This document shows, piece by piece, positions 36,416 through 44,987 of a DNA stretch of 64,000 bases. The first letter of the stretch is position 1; every line of letters begins with the position of its first letter. The notes under the pieces were generated by a model. That model saw nothing but the letters and a program-made list of their open reading frames with translations. It made no database searches and was not told the DNA's origin. Origin of the DNA: Deefgea salmonis (GTDB lineage Bacteria; Pseudomonadota; Gammaproteobacteria; Burkholderiales; Chitinibacteraceae); assembly GCF_020531905.1 (NCBI RefSeq), contig NZ_JAJAWG010000004.1, forward strand, positions 169,263-233,262. Direction: 5' to 3'. Both the position numbers and the translations under genes were made by a program.

Positions 36416-37330
36416 ATGCCACGCGTTGTGACGCTTGCTCATTATTATACCCAGCCTGAAATCCAGCAAATGGCGGATAAGGTTGGCGATAGTTTGGAAT
36501 TGTCGTTGTTTGCTCGCGATGCCGACGCCGATATTATCGTGTTTGCCGGTGTGCGTTTTATGGCAGAAACCGCCAAAATTTTGAATCCAAATGCCACGGT
36601 GATTTTGCCCGATGCCGGTTCAACCTGTTCTTTGGTGACGCAAACCGATGTGAGCGCGCTAAAAGCTTGGCGTGAATCGTATCCTGATCATGTGCATGTG
36701 TCGTATATCAATAGCTCGGCTGAACATAAAGCATTGTCAGATTGGATCGTCACCAGCCGTAATGTGGACGACATCATCGCGCATTTGTATGCCGAAGGTA
36801 AAAAAGTTATTTTCTCGCCAGATCGGAATATGGGCGCGTATTTGAACTTCCAGCATGGCTACGATATGCCGTTATGGTCGGCGGTGTGTGAAGTGCATGA
36901 TAAGTTTAACCAAGCGGCGCTCGATGAAGCGTTTGCTGCGTGCACCACCGCCAAATACTTGATTGCCCATCCTGAAAGCCCATTGCCGGTGCTGCAGCAA
37001 GCCGATTACGTCGGCTCGACCTCAGGCATGCTCAACTGGATCAAATCGTTCGACCAAGAGCCCGATGCGGTGATCTTCGTCGCGACCGAAGATGGCATTT
37101 TGTACAATATGCGCTTAGCGCGCCCCGACTTGAAGATTGAGCAAGCGCCTATTTACGCCGGTTGCCAGTGTAATTCTTGCCCGTATATGAAAATGAACAC
37201 GATTGAAGCGGTGAAACGCGCTCAAGCGGGGCAGGGCACCGAGATTGATTACCTGACTGCCAGCGATATGGAAGCCGCACGCTTACCAATTGAGCGGATG
37301 CTGGAATTCTCGCAACGCTATTACGCCTAG
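36416..37330 (+). CDS. nadA: Quinolinate synthase NadA
   Basis: 304 aa from the ATG at 36416 (ribosome-binding site aaggat); a TTG 18 bp earlier is less likely. It condenses iminoaspartate with dihydroxyacetone phosphate to quinolinate in NAD synthesis, using a 4Fe-4S cluster. Seen in order: 'LAHYYTQPEIQQMAD', 'LPDAGSTCSLV' (first cluster Cys), 'YINSSAEHKALSD', 'SPDRNMGAYL', 'CEVHDKF' (second Cys), 'YVGSTSGMLNWI', and 'GCQCNSCPYMKMNT' (third Cys). The length fits the short NadA form, similar to the roughly 300-residue thermophile enzymes, rather than the 347-residue E. coli enzyme. nadB and nadC are not in the window. Confidence 0.96.
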   Translation: MPRVVTLAHYYTQPEIQQMADKVGDSLELSLFARDADADIIVFAGVRFMAETAKILNPNATVILPDAGSTCSLVTQTDVSALKAWRESYPDHVHVSYINSSAEHKALSDWIVTSRNVDDIIAHLYAEGKKVIFSPDRNMGAYLNFQHGYDMPLWSAVCEVHDKFNQAALDEAFAACTTAKYLIAHPESPLPVLQQADYVGSTSGMLNWIKSFDQEPDAVIFVATEDGILYNMRLARPDLKIEQAPIYAGCQCNSCPYMKMNTIEAVKRAQAGQGTEIDYLTASDMEAARLPIERMLEFSQRYYA

Positions 37331-37332
37331 TA

Positions 37333-37381
37333 GGGTATTGGCCGCTAGGCTTTTTAGCTTAAAGGCTGGCGGTCAATACCC
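37333..37381. repeat. 49-bp GGGTAT...ATACCC element with long paired arms
   Basis: The best-preserved copy. GGGTATTGGCCGCTAG at the left pairs with CTGGCGGTCAATACCC at the right with few mismatches. It starts 2 bp after the nadA stop codon, so its hairpin may form the end of the nadA message although no T-run follows. Confidence 0.75.
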
Positions 37382-37553
37382 CATCCCACCATCAAGGGGG
37401 AAGGGGCTGCAGTCGATCTGTTTAAACGCGTGAAATTTAAAATATCATCGCCAAATCAAAGTCGAACCGAGCTGGGGATATAGTCATTTGCCGCGGTTGA
37501 TGCAGGGTCAAGCTGATGCGTTTGCGTCGGTGTTGTTCTGAGGCGCGGCGGGG

Positions 37554-38075
37554 TTATTTTCGGCCACCACCTTGATTCGGCCAGTGGGCAAAGCGCCAGT
37601 CTTGGTAGGATTTGGCATCTTTAAAGCTGGCATTTTCATTGATAAATTGATCGTTTTTGAGTGGTTTTTGCAATGATTGGCTCTGCACGCCCATAAAGCC
37701 ACCACCGGGGCCGCCAATCATCAGCCAATCGCCGCCGGTAATGGGGTCTTTATATGCTTTACGCAGATAGCGCCGAGGGAAGGGTACTCGCGGGTCTTGC
37801 ACTAAATCTTGCAGCGTTTTGGGGTATTGCAGGCCAGCGGCGCTGTTTTGCTCGCTGTACTGCTTGATGGCGAGGCGAATTTCATTGCCAACGCGCATCA
37901 GTTCTTCTTCTTTACTGCGCTGAATGCGGTTTTGCCATGCCTCACCGACTTGCGCGAGGTAAATGCCCATAATTAAAACCAGCATCAAGGCCCAGACATA
38001 GGCAAATCCTTGCTGTGGACGATGCGGCAGGCGGCATTTCGTCACGCGCTTACCAAGAGCTGTACTGGGTGCCAT
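37554..38075 (-). CDS. Minor pseudopilin of the T2SS-like cluster, lacking Glu5
   Basis: About 173 aa from the ATG at 38075 (aagg upstream); a GTG at 38045 directly after the previous gene is an alternative. A basic leader ends at Gly before 'FAYVWALMLVLIMGIYLAQVGEAW', a prepilin-type hydrophobic helix. Position +5 is not glutamate, a departure seen in the tip pseudopilin GspK. The body is short for GspK and has 'RVPFPRRYLRKAYKDPITGGDW', similar to the neighbouring pseudopilins. It is the last gene of the operon and overlaps the previous pseudopilin gene. Probably a tip or initiation subunit of the pseudopilus. Confidence 0.75.
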   Translation of the reverse strand: MAPSTALGKRVTKCRLPHRPQQGFAYVWALMLVLIMGIYLAQVGEAWQNRIQRSKEEELMRVGNEIRLAIKQYSEQNSAAGLQYPKTLQDLVQDPRVPFPRRYLRKAYKDPITGGDWLMIGGPGGGFMGVQSQSLQKPLKNDQFINENASFKDAKSYQDWRFAHWPNQGGGRK

Positions 38076-38424
38076 CTTTAGCTGCGCCTTGGGCGCCACT
38101 TTTTAAATCGTAGACGCCAGTACCGGTTTCGGGCGGCACAATCAGCCATGAATCACGGCGACTCGTGATCGGATCGAGCGGCGCTTCGCGCAAATATTTA
38201 CGGCTGACCAATTCGTCCAGATTATTTGGATAGCGGCCGGTATCAGCATAAAACTTATCAATCCCATCGCGCACCGCGACCAAATTGTGCTTGAGCACGG
38301 TTTCTTGCGCGCGGTCGGTTTGCTGAAAATAGCGCGGCACCACCAGCGTCAATAAGCTAGCCATAATCGCTAGCACCACCAAAAGTTCAATCAGCGTAAA
38401 ACCTCGGCTTTGTTTACCACTCAC
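38050..38424 (-). CDS. Type II secretion pseudopilin (GspG/H-like)
   Basis: 124 aa from the GTG at 38424, which has a ggag ribosome-binding site; another in-frame GTG at 38439 is possible. Class III leader 'VSGKQSRG' is followed by 'FTLIELLVVLAIMASLLTLVVPRYF' with Glu5, the prepilin peptidase site. The body is GspG-like ('HNLVAVRDGIDKFYADTGRYPNNLDELV') and ends 'TQYSSW'. A pseudopilus subunit, probably minor. The third-from-last to last genes of this operon are all pseudopilins of related size. Confidence 0.85.
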   Translation of the reverse strand: MSGKQSRGFTLIELLVVLAIMASLLTLVVPRYFQQTDRAQETVLKHNLVAVRDGIDKFYADTGRYPNNLDELVSRKYLREAPLDPITSRRDSWLIVPPETGTGVYDLKSGAQGAAKDGTQYSSW

Positions 38425-38887
38425 GATATGGCACTCCACTTAGACCTGTTTGCGTCGAATTTGAGTAGATATCATACACGTCGCGGCCTTCAGCTGGCGC
38501 TTCGGGTGGGCTGGCATAGCTGCGTAGCCCCCAAGTTTGGGCATTGCTTTTACTGGGGCAATCGCAAAATGGGTCACGCGGTAAGCGGCGTAAAAAATAG
38601 ATCTTTTTCCCCGCCGGGTCTTTTAAATCTTTGGCACCATCCACCAAGGTGTCGAGCGTGGGTGGAAAGCCTGATTCATCGAGCGATTTATTGACGCGGC
38701 CGGCATCGACCGCCGCTTTGTATTGGTCGATGCCATTGCGAATTTGCCAGAGTGCTCGGCGTAAATCGTCTTCACGATTGCGCGTTGCCGCCACTTGCGA
38801 CAATGGCAAAGCCACGGTCGCAAGTACCGCCAGAATGGTCAACGTCACCATCAATTCAATCAGCGTAAATCCAGCAGCAAACCGCAT
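38414..38887 (-). CDS. Type II secretion pseudopilin
   Basis: 157 aa from the ATG at 38887; the frame upstream is out-of-frame secretin sequence. Short leader 'MRFAAG' followed by 'FTLIELMVTLTILAVLATVALPL' with Glu5. The body contains 'LRRALWQIRNGIDQYKAAVDAGR', 'FPPTLDTLVDG', 'RRLPRDPFCDC' and 'PPEAPAEGRDVYDIYSNS', a pattern of GspG/GspH-type minor pseudopilins in betaproteobacteria. It begins 1 bp after the gspD stop codon, so is coupled to it. Confidence 0.85.
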   Translation of the reverse strand: MRFAAGFTLIELMVTLTILAVLATVALPLSQVAATRNREDDLRRALWQIRNGIDQYKAAVDAGRVNKSLDESGFPPTLDTLVDGAKDLKDPAGKKIYFLRRLPRDPFCDCPSKSNAQTWGLRSYASPPEAPAEGRDVYDIYSNSTQTGLSGVPYREW

Positions 38888-38888
38888 C

Positions 38889-40895
38889 TTATCGACGGCC
38901 CATACCGCCACCCCGTGGGATCGGCGTTGCCGCTGGTGGCGTGGCTTCCGTTGGCGTTGCCGGTGCGGGTGGTTGTTGCGGCTGCGGTTGAACCTGTGGT
39001 TCTGGCGCTGGTGGAATATACGGTGCTGGCGAGCCACCTTGGCTATTGATTAACACCGTTGATGCATTGCGCAGGCGCAATGGGTCGGTGCTGATGCTGC
39101 CTTCGGTACCACTTTCAAAATTGGTGATATACGATGATGGAATCGGCAACGATCGCACGACTCTTGGTGTAATCAACAAAATGATTTCAGTTTTGCTTTT
39201 CTCGGTTTTATTGGTACCAAAAATTCGATCCAATACCGGTAAAGAACTCAGGAACGGTAAGCCCGAGCCGGTTTCGGCTTCTTGGCGCGACAACAGTCCG
39301 GCTAAGACTTGGGTTTCGCCATCACGTGCACTCATATTGGTTTCGGCGCGGCGCGTACCAATTTGGTAAACCAACAAGCCTGATTTGGTTGGGATGGTTT
39401 TGACAATATTGGACACTTCCAGCGTGACTTTCACGCTGATTTCATTGTCAATCGTCAGTACCGGCTCAACATTGAGCGTTAAACCCACGTCTTGGTAATT
39501 GACGTTTTCGGTGCTGGTGCCGTTGGAGACGGTGGTGGTGACCACCGGAACGCGATCGCCAATGAGGATTTTGGCTTTTTCACGATTTTTGACGCGAATT
39601 TTCGGGTTGGCCAAAATATTGGTTTTGCCCTTGCTTTGCAAGAAATTAGCCGTCACCGTTGGCGAGCCCAGATTAACCAGTACATCACCTTTATTTAGAT
39701 TACCAATTTGATCGAGCGTGACTGAACCGGCAATTTTGCTGTTGTTGGTTGTGGTCGACGTCGTGATATTGCCGACGGTATTGGTCGTGACGACAGGCAC
39801 AGCGCCGATTGCGTTGCCATACACCGTGGCACTGATCGAGTTCGGGTATTGAATGCCCAGATCAAGCACGTCACTATTGCTCACTTCAAGCACTTCAACA
39901 TCCATCAAGACTTCAGATTGCGGAATATCTTGCGCGGCGATTAAGCGCTCGGCCACCGCAATGGCTTCGGGGGTATCGCGCATTACCAACATCGACAAAC
40001 GCTCGTCGATATACACGTCGCGGGTTTTGATCATTTGCTTGATCATCGACAGCACTTGCTTGGGGTCAGCGTTGGACAAATAGAAGGTGCGCATCACCAT
40101 GTCTTTGTAATCGCGATCTTTATCGGGCCGTTTGGGATAAATCAGAATGGTGTTGTCATTGAGGATTTTTTTATCCAGTTGATTGGTCGCCAAAATCAGA
40201 TTAATCACGTCTTCGACGGTGGTGTCGCGGGCGTAAATCGTGGTTTTTAAATTGGGGGCGACGTCTTTATCAAAGATAAAATTAACCTTACCAATGCGCG
40301 AAATAATATCAAACACGCTCATCATGCTTTGATCGCGAAACTGCAGCGAAATCGGGCTTTTGAGTGCTTGCGCTAAAGCCGGGCGTAGATTGACTTCCCG
40401 CGCTTTACGGCTTTCTACTTCGTTGCGCAGCACTTGCGCTTGCACATTGCGTGGATTTTCCGCCAAGATTTGCAGCACTAGATTCAGTGATTCATCTGGG
40501 CGGCTGTCTTTGATTTCCTGTGCGTATTTGAGCATTGAGCTATGGCGAATGCCGATCTCAATCAAACGAATCCCTTCGCGAGCGCGATCGTTATTGCTAT
40601 CCCAGCTTAAAACTTGCTGGTAACGCCCCATCGCCAAGGCGGTATCGCCGCGTGAACGCGCTTGATCGCCTTCTACTTGTAAGCGGGCCAAATACTGCTG
40701 CAAATTGGTTTGATACGCCATTCTCAGCTTTAAATCAGCGGGGCTGCTGGCCATTTGTGCTTGCAATACTTTCAGTGCGGCTTCTGGATTACCTTCGTCT
40801 TGGATCAGGTTTTCCGCTTTATAGCGCGCCATATCGGCGGCGCAACCGGCTAAAAAAGCCACCGAAATAATTGAGGACATCAGTGCTCGTTTCAC
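38889..40895 (-). CDS. Secretin (GspD/PilQ/MshL family)
   Basis: 668 aa outer-membrane channel of the secretion system. Lipoprotein-type signal ('VAFLAGC', C18), then TPR-like N-terminal helices (about 30-170) rather than a classical N0-N3 series, an N-domain with 'DQSMMSVFDIISRIGKVNFIFDKDV', and the C-terminal secretin domain ('GDRVPVVTTTVSNGT', 'NVNYQDVGLTLNVEP', 'RDGETQVLAGLL', 'GLPFLSSLPVLDRIFGT', 'TEIILLITPRVV'). A Pro/Gln-rich tail follows ('PAPEPQVQPQPQQPPAPATP'). The helical-repeat N-terminus resembles MshL/PilQ-like secretins of hybrid systems. Overlaps the PilP-like gene by 4 bp. Confidence 0.92.
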   Translation of the reverse strand: MKRALMSSIISVAFLAGCAADMARYKAENLIQDEGNPEAALKVLQAQMASSPADLKLRMAYQTNLQQYLARLQVEGDQARSRGDTALAMGRYQQVLSWDSNNDRAREGIRLIEIGIRHSSMLKYAQEIKDSRPDESLNLVLQILAENPRNVQAQVLRNEVESRKAREVNLRPALAQALKSPISLQFRDQSMMSVFDIISRIGKVNFIFDKDVAPNLKTTIYARDTTVEDVINLILATNQLDKKILNDNTILIYPKRPDKDRDYKDMVMRTFYLSNADPKQVLSMIKQMIKTRDVYIDERLSMLVMRDTPEAIAVAERLIAAQDIPQSEVLMDVEVLEVSNSDVLDLGIQYPNSISATVYGNAIGAVPVVTTNTVGNITTSTTTNNSKIAGSVTLDQIGNLNKGDVLVNLGSPTVTANFLQSKGKTNILANPKIRVKNREKAKILIGDRVPVVTTTVSNGTSTENVNYQDVGLTLNVEPVLTIDNEISVKVTLEVSNIVKTIPTKSGLLVYQIGTRRAETNMSARDGETQVLAGLLSRQEAETGSGLPFLSSLPVLDRIFGTNKTEKSKTEIILLITPRVVRSLPIPSSYITNFESGTEGSISTDPLRLRNASTVLINSQGGSPAPYIPPAPEPQVQPQPQQPPAPATPTEATPPAATPIPRGGGMGRR

Positions 40896-41425
40896 AGTGC
40901 GCCTCCCATTGACAGAGTTTGTTGCTGATTGAGTGGCAAATAGGTAAACGTCAGCATAGTGGGACTCATTTTATCGAGGCGGTAACTGCCAAGTAGGCTT
41001 TCGCCCGGTTGTATTCGGCCTAAAGTATCGCATTGACTACAGAGCACGATGGATTGCCCTTGCGCTTCAACGACAATGTATAAGCTGTTTTTTTCTAACC
41101 ATGTCGCAGTCACCACAAACGGCATCGGCGGAGCAACGGGAATCGGTGTCGGGGTCGGTGCAGGCGGCTTGGTGGGCGGCGGCGGTGGTGGAACCCACGA
41201 TTGCTTAGGAAATAAATCGGCAATGCTGACGCCGGATGCTGTGGCACTGGCTTGGCTGGCGGCCGTATTTGGCATTGAGGCGCCGCGTATTTCTGCCGCG
41301 AGCGCGCGCCGCGCTGCAGGTTTTGCCGCGCTATCTAATTCAGGCTCGGTACGGTCTTGCCAAAAGGTATAGGCAGTGATGGCTAAGGTGGCACCGAGCA
41401 GGTATTGCATTGGACGAGAGAGCAT
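40892..41425 (-). CDS. PilP/GspC-like periplasmic linker protein
   Basis: 177 aa. One N-terminal membrane helix ('MQYLLGATLAITAYTFW'), an Ala/Ser-rich stretch, a run of prolines ('WVPPPPPPTKPPAPTPTPIP', about 88-107), then a small beta domain ('FVVTATWLEKNSLYIVVEAQGQSIVLC...LDKMSPTMLTFTYLPL') like the homology region of GspC/PilP. It would bridge the inner-membrane platform to the secretin coded next. Start overlaps the previous stop (TAATG) and its end overlaps the secretin gene by 4 bp. Confidence 0.75.
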   Translation of the reverse strand: MLSRPMQYLLGATLAITAYTFWQDRTEPELDSAAKPAARRALAAEIRGASMPNTAASQASATASGVSIADLFPKQSWVPPPPPPTKPPAPTPTPIPVAPPMPFVVTATWLEKNSLYIVVEAQGQSIVLCSQCDTLGRIQPGESLLGSYRLDKMSPTMLTFTYLPLNQQQTLSMGGAL

Positions 41426-41949
41426 TAATGGGCCTCCGTCAAATACGACAGCTGAATTTGCAGCGCGACTTGGTCGTCTGAAATTTGCTGGCGTTGCAGG
41501 TTGACGGTTTCAATACGCACGCCGGGTATGGTTTGTAGTTCCAGCATAAAGCGGCGAATTTGCATATAGCGCGCATTGGCAGGAAATTGCAGGCTATAGC
41601 GCTGCAATTTGCCATCGGCCTCAAATTGATTTTTGTAATCGACTTGTGTGATCACAATTTGATTTTTGGCGGCGAGCGCATTCAGCGCGCGTAAAAAAAA
41701 CGTAAAGGTATCGCTGCGATTGAGCTTGGGCAGCGCATCGCTAACGCTGCTGGCCACTGCGGATACGCGCAATTGTTGAAAGCGATGCGCTAGTGCATTT
41801 TCTCTATCGATTAAATCGCGCTGATACGGTTTTAATTCTTGGGTATAGAGCAGTAAGGCAAAGCCCAATAAGGCTAAGCCGGCAATACCCAATATGCCCG
41901 AGTAACGAGGGATAAGGCGTAAATACCAAAATAATTGTGCTTTAGTCAT
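41425..41949 (-). CDS. PilO-like inner-membrane platform protein
   Basis: 174 aa from the ATG at 41949 (ATGA overlap with the previous gene). Membrane helix at about 18-36 ('GILGIAGLALLGFALLLYT'), coiled coil ('RDLIDRENALAHRFQQL'), then a ferredoxin-like periplasmic domain ('FTFFLRALNALAAKNQIVITQVDY', 'RYSLQFPANARYMQIRRFMLEL'). This matches PilO/GspM topology. It would pair with the PilN-like protein coded just before it. Confidence 0.8.
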   Translation of the reverse strand: MTKAQLFWYLRLIPRYSGILGIAGLALLGFALLLYTQELKPYQRDLIDRENALAHRFQQLRVSAVASSVSDALPKLNRSDTFTFFLRALNALAAKNQIVITQVDYKNQFEADGKLQRYSLQFPANARYMQIRRFMLELQTIPGVRIETVNLQRQQISDDQVALQIQLSYLTEAH

Positions 41950-42557
41950 CAATGCACTCCCGATGCGGCACTGGCTGAATGCACACGGCTGGCCGCAGTG
42001 CTGGCCGCAGTGCTGGTCGTGCTGCTGGGCACTGCGGGATCGGCCAGCCATAACACTTCAATCGCCGCGACGGCTGGCCGATTAGGGTCGCCAATTTTTA
42101 AGCTATTGCGAGCGAGGGTGACGTGCTTGGTGGCTGGCGCGGCTTCAAAGCGATCGACCAACAGTAAGACGTCATTGAGTGATTTGGCCTCTAAATCCAT
42201 TTTGATATCGCGCTCAACGGTGGCGATTTCCAGCCGACTAAAAGCGATTTCTTGTTCCCAAACGCGCTCTAATAGATCAAATGCTGGGGCATGGCTGAGT
42301 AATTGATCTCGGCGGATTTTTTCGACTTTGGCCGAAACCGGTGAGGCATTGAGTTCGGCTTTGACTTTGCTATCGCGCTGCTTGATCCGCAGTGCGATGC
42401 TATCTTCTTGCAATTCGAGTTGATTTTTTTGTTCTTTGGCAACGTCAATTTGCGTCATTACCCACAGCACGGCGATCACGCCAAGCACGCACAGTAATAG
42501 ACCCAGCCAAGGCGTTTGGGCGGGGCGTACATGAAAATCCAGTTGCAGTTTTTTCAT
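41949..42557 (-). CDS. PilN-like inner-membrane platform protein
   Basis: 202 aa from the ATG at 42557 (ATGA overlap with the PilM-like gene). A short cytoplasmic tail 'KKLQLDFHVRP' is the segment by which PilN docks to PilM, followed by a membrane helix (about 17-37, 'LGLLLCVLGVIAVLWVMTQ') and a coiled coil ('EQKNQLELQEDSIALRIKQRD'). A periplasmic domain follows and the end is Ala/Ser/Thr-rich low complexity ('SSTTSTAASTAASRVHSASA'). Confidence 0.8.
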   Translation of the reverse strand: MKKLQLDFHVRPAQTPWLGLLLCVLGVIAVLWVMTQIDVAKEQKNQLELQEDSIALRIKQRDSKVKAELNASPVSAKVEKIRRDQLLSHAPAFDLLERVWEQEIAFSRLEIATVERDIKMDLEAKSLNDVLLLVDRFEAAPATKHVTLARNSLKIGDPNRPAVAAIEVLWLADPAVPSSTTSTAASTAASRVHSASAASGVH

Positions 42558-43354
42558 TGGCTGGCATCCCCGGTAATAAACAGCGGCTGCACGGCACCGA
42601 GCCATTCAAAGTCAAAATCAGCCGATTTAACACTAGGCAATGTGAATTCCGACGAGGTGAGATAAATATGCTCGGGTAAAAACTGCTCGCTTAACACTGC
42701 GGCTTCTCGCACCAAGGCGGCCAGCGATAAGGTGTGATTTTCGGGGCTGTCATGGTCAAGCTGTATCGGCAAAGAGATAATCCCTTGCCAAGTTTGATGG
42801 CGATAAAAGCCAATTAAGGCATGGCCTTGCTCTAAAATCAGCAAGGCATATTCAGCCGCTTTTAATTGCCGCTGATGTTGATTGACTGCCGTCGTGAATA
42901 AAGGCTCGATTTTGCCGAGCTTCATTTTGCTGGTGCGACAAAGCTCTAGTAGCGTTTGGTACAGGCCTTCGTCAAAAGCGGCGGCAATCCGTGGTTGACC
43001 ATAGCCGCCAGTGGCGATGCGAATCCGCCACGATTCACTACTCACGCCATAATGTTGGGTTAGCAATAAGCGGGCATAGCTTTCCCAATCGCGCTCGTAA
43101 TTTAAACCGGCTTGCCAAGGTAAACACACATAGCGCACCCAAGGCGAGCCTAAAATTAGGTCGACTTGATCGTATCCCAATCGGCCACGTGGCACTTGAT
43201 TGAGTAACTCTTGAAAGCGATTGACCAGTAGGTCGGGCGAAGGATCGAGGCTGGCACGCTGGCGTGCCAGTACGCTGCCGCTCCAATGCCGACTGGCAAT
43301 CCGAATGCGCTGTTTGCTAAACCATGCACAATGCTTAATCCACAAAGGTGACAC
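42554..43354 (-). CDS. PilM/GspL-like cytoplasmic platform protein
   Basis: 266 aa from a GTG at 43354 with an aggaaa ribosome-binding site; it overlaps the gspE end by 20 bp. The upstream in-frame extension is anti-frame gspE sequence. The chain is weakly actin-like: 'YDQVDLILGSPWVRYVCLPW', 'KLGKIEPLFTTAVNQHQRQL', 'ALLILEQGHALIGFYRHQ' and 'AALVREAAVLSEQFLPEHIYL'. No membrane helix. In PilMNOP-type platforms this protein links the secretion ATPase to PilN. Assignment leans on the order of genes more than on motifs. Confidence 0.7.
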   Translation of the reverse strand: MSPLWIKHCAWFSKQRIRIASRHWSGSVLARQRASLDPSPDLLVNRFQELLNQVPRGRLGYDQVDLILGSPWVRYVCLPWQAGLNYERDWESYARLLLTQHYGVSSESWRIRIATGGYGQPRIAAAFDEGLYQTLLELCRTSKMKLGKIEPLFTTAVNQHQRQLKAAEYALLILEQGHALIGFYRHQTWQGIISLPIQLDHDSPENHTLSLAALVREAAVLSEQFLPEHIYLTSSEFTLPSVKSADFDFEWLGAVQPLFITGDASQ

Positions 43355-44987
43355 GGTTGATTTCCTGTAATGTGGTTTCGCCGCGGGCCACGGCGTTAAG
43401 GGCAATTTGGCGCATCGAAATAAAGCCATTGCTCAGGGCAATTTTTTTGAGCTCGACCGCTGGCGCGTGTTTGGCAATGGCTTGCTTGAGTTCATCATCC
43501 AGTCGCAATACTTCGGCAATGGCTTTACGGCCTAAATAACCGGTATTGCGGCAAGCGGGACAGCCGCTACCTTTGCGAAAAGTCCAAGTACTGACTTGTT
43601 GGCGAGTTAAGCCCGATGCGGCGAGTAATTCCAACTCGGGTTGATCGTCGCCGACGCAGTGTGGGCAGACTTTGCGAATCAAACGCTGCGCGACCACGCC
43701 AATCAGCGCATCGACAAAGCTATTGGGTTCAACGCCCATATGAATAAAGCGATCAATCACTGAAAACGCATTGTTGGCATGCACCGACGTCAGTACCAAA
43801 TGGCCAGTGAGCGCTGCTTGAACGGCGATATTGGCGGTTTCGCCGTCACGAATCTCGCCGACTAAAATCTTGTCGGGGTCATGGCGCAAGATCGAGCGTA
43901 AGCCTCGGGCAAAAGTCAGGCCTTTTTTATCATTTACTGGAATCTGCAACACGCCGGGCAGTTGATACTCCACCGGATCTTCAATGGTGATGATTTTTTC
44001 TTCACCATTATTAATTTCAGACAGCGTGGCATACAGCGTGGTTGATTTACCCGATCCGGTTGGCCCAGTCACCAGTAGTAAGCCATAAGGCTCGTGCGAT
44101 AGCGAACGAATGGCCGCCATGGTTTGCGCTTCATGGCCAAGGGTTTCAAGACGCAATGCCTTGAATGTATCGCCGCCGCCTTGTTTATCTAAAATCCGCA
44201 ACACGGCATCTTCGCCATGAATTGACGGCATGATCGACACGCGAAAATCGACATCGCGATGATTCACTTTGGCTTTAAAGCGCCCATCTTGCGGCACGCG
44301 ATGCTCAGAAATATCCAATTCGGCCAAGACTTTAATCCGCGAAATGATCTGCTCGGCCATTTCAGCACCGGTCACGCCGCCGGCATGCAGCAAAACACCG
44401 TCAATGCGGTATTTAATCGTCATGCCTTGCGGCGTGGTTTCCATATGGATATCGGACGCTTTGGCTTTAAGTGCGTCGTACAGTGTGGAGTTGACCAGTT
44501 TGACGACGGGTTTGGCATCTTGCGAAAGCGTCGTTAAGGTGATCTCGGTAATGTCTTCTTTATTATTTTCTTGGTTTTCACCGACCGCCATTTGATCCAT
44601 CGCGCGGTGCGAGGTTTCATAGGTATTAAAGTACTGCTGCAAATCATCAAACAGTGCAAACGCCACGCGAAAAGCGACGCTGATTTTTTGCTGTGCCCAG
44701 TTGCGAACGACCGGGCTAAATGGGTCCGATAAAATGAGCACGTAGCCATGCTGCGGGATTTCCGCCAACAGGCACTGATGGGCAACGGCATCGCCAAAGG
44801 CGAGTAGATCATAGCGTGGCTTGAGTGCTTGAAGTTCTAGTGAGGTAATGGCCGGCAGCCCAAGGTAGCCGCTGACTGCAAGCAGATACGCCTCATTATT
44901 TAGGCCAAGTGATTGTTGCAATAGCAGCGGTAAGGGCTGATCGCCACGGCTGGCTCGCAAATGCTGAATCAAATCGAGCGTAATCAT
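43335..44987 (-). CDS. gspE: Secretion ATPase GspE/PilB family
   Basis: 550 aa hexameric ATPase that powers pseudopilus assembly. An N-terminal GspE_N-like domain (about 1-130) precedes the ATPase core: 'KASDIHMETTPQG', 'RVPQDGRFKAK', Walker A 'GPTGSGKST', Asp box 'ITIEDPVEYQLPG', Walker B 'KILVGEIRDGETA', His box 'GHLVLTSVHANN', and the zinc tetracysteine CPHC...CPAC (about 450-490). The start overlaps gspF by 4 bp (ATGA). Confidence 0.93.
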   Translation of the reverse strand: MITLDLIQHLRASRGDQPLPLLLQQSLGLNNEAYLLAVSGYLGLPAITSLELQALKPRYDLLAFGDAVAHQCLLAEIPQHGYVLILSDPFSPVVRNWAQQKISVAFRVAFALFDDLQQYFNTYETSHRAMDQMAVGENQENNKEDITEITLTTLSQDAKPVVKLVNSTLYDALKAKASDIHMETTPQGMTIKYRIDGVLLHAGGVTGAEMAEQIISRIKVLAELDISEHRVPQDGRFKAKVNHRDVDFRVSIMPSIHGEDAVLRILDKQGGGDTFKALRLETLGHEAQTMAAIRSLSHEPYGLLLVTGPTGSGKSTTLYATLSEINNGEEKIITIEDPVEYQLPGVLQIPVNDKKGLTFARGLRSILRHDPDKILVGEIRDGETANIAVQAALTGHLVLTSVHANNAFSVIDRFIHMGVEPNSFVDALIGVVAQRLIRKVCPHCVGDDQPELELLAASGLTRQQVSTWTFRKGSGCPACRNTGYLGRKAIAEVLRLDDELKQAIAKHAPAVELKKIALSNGFISMRQIALNAVARGETTLQEINRVTFVD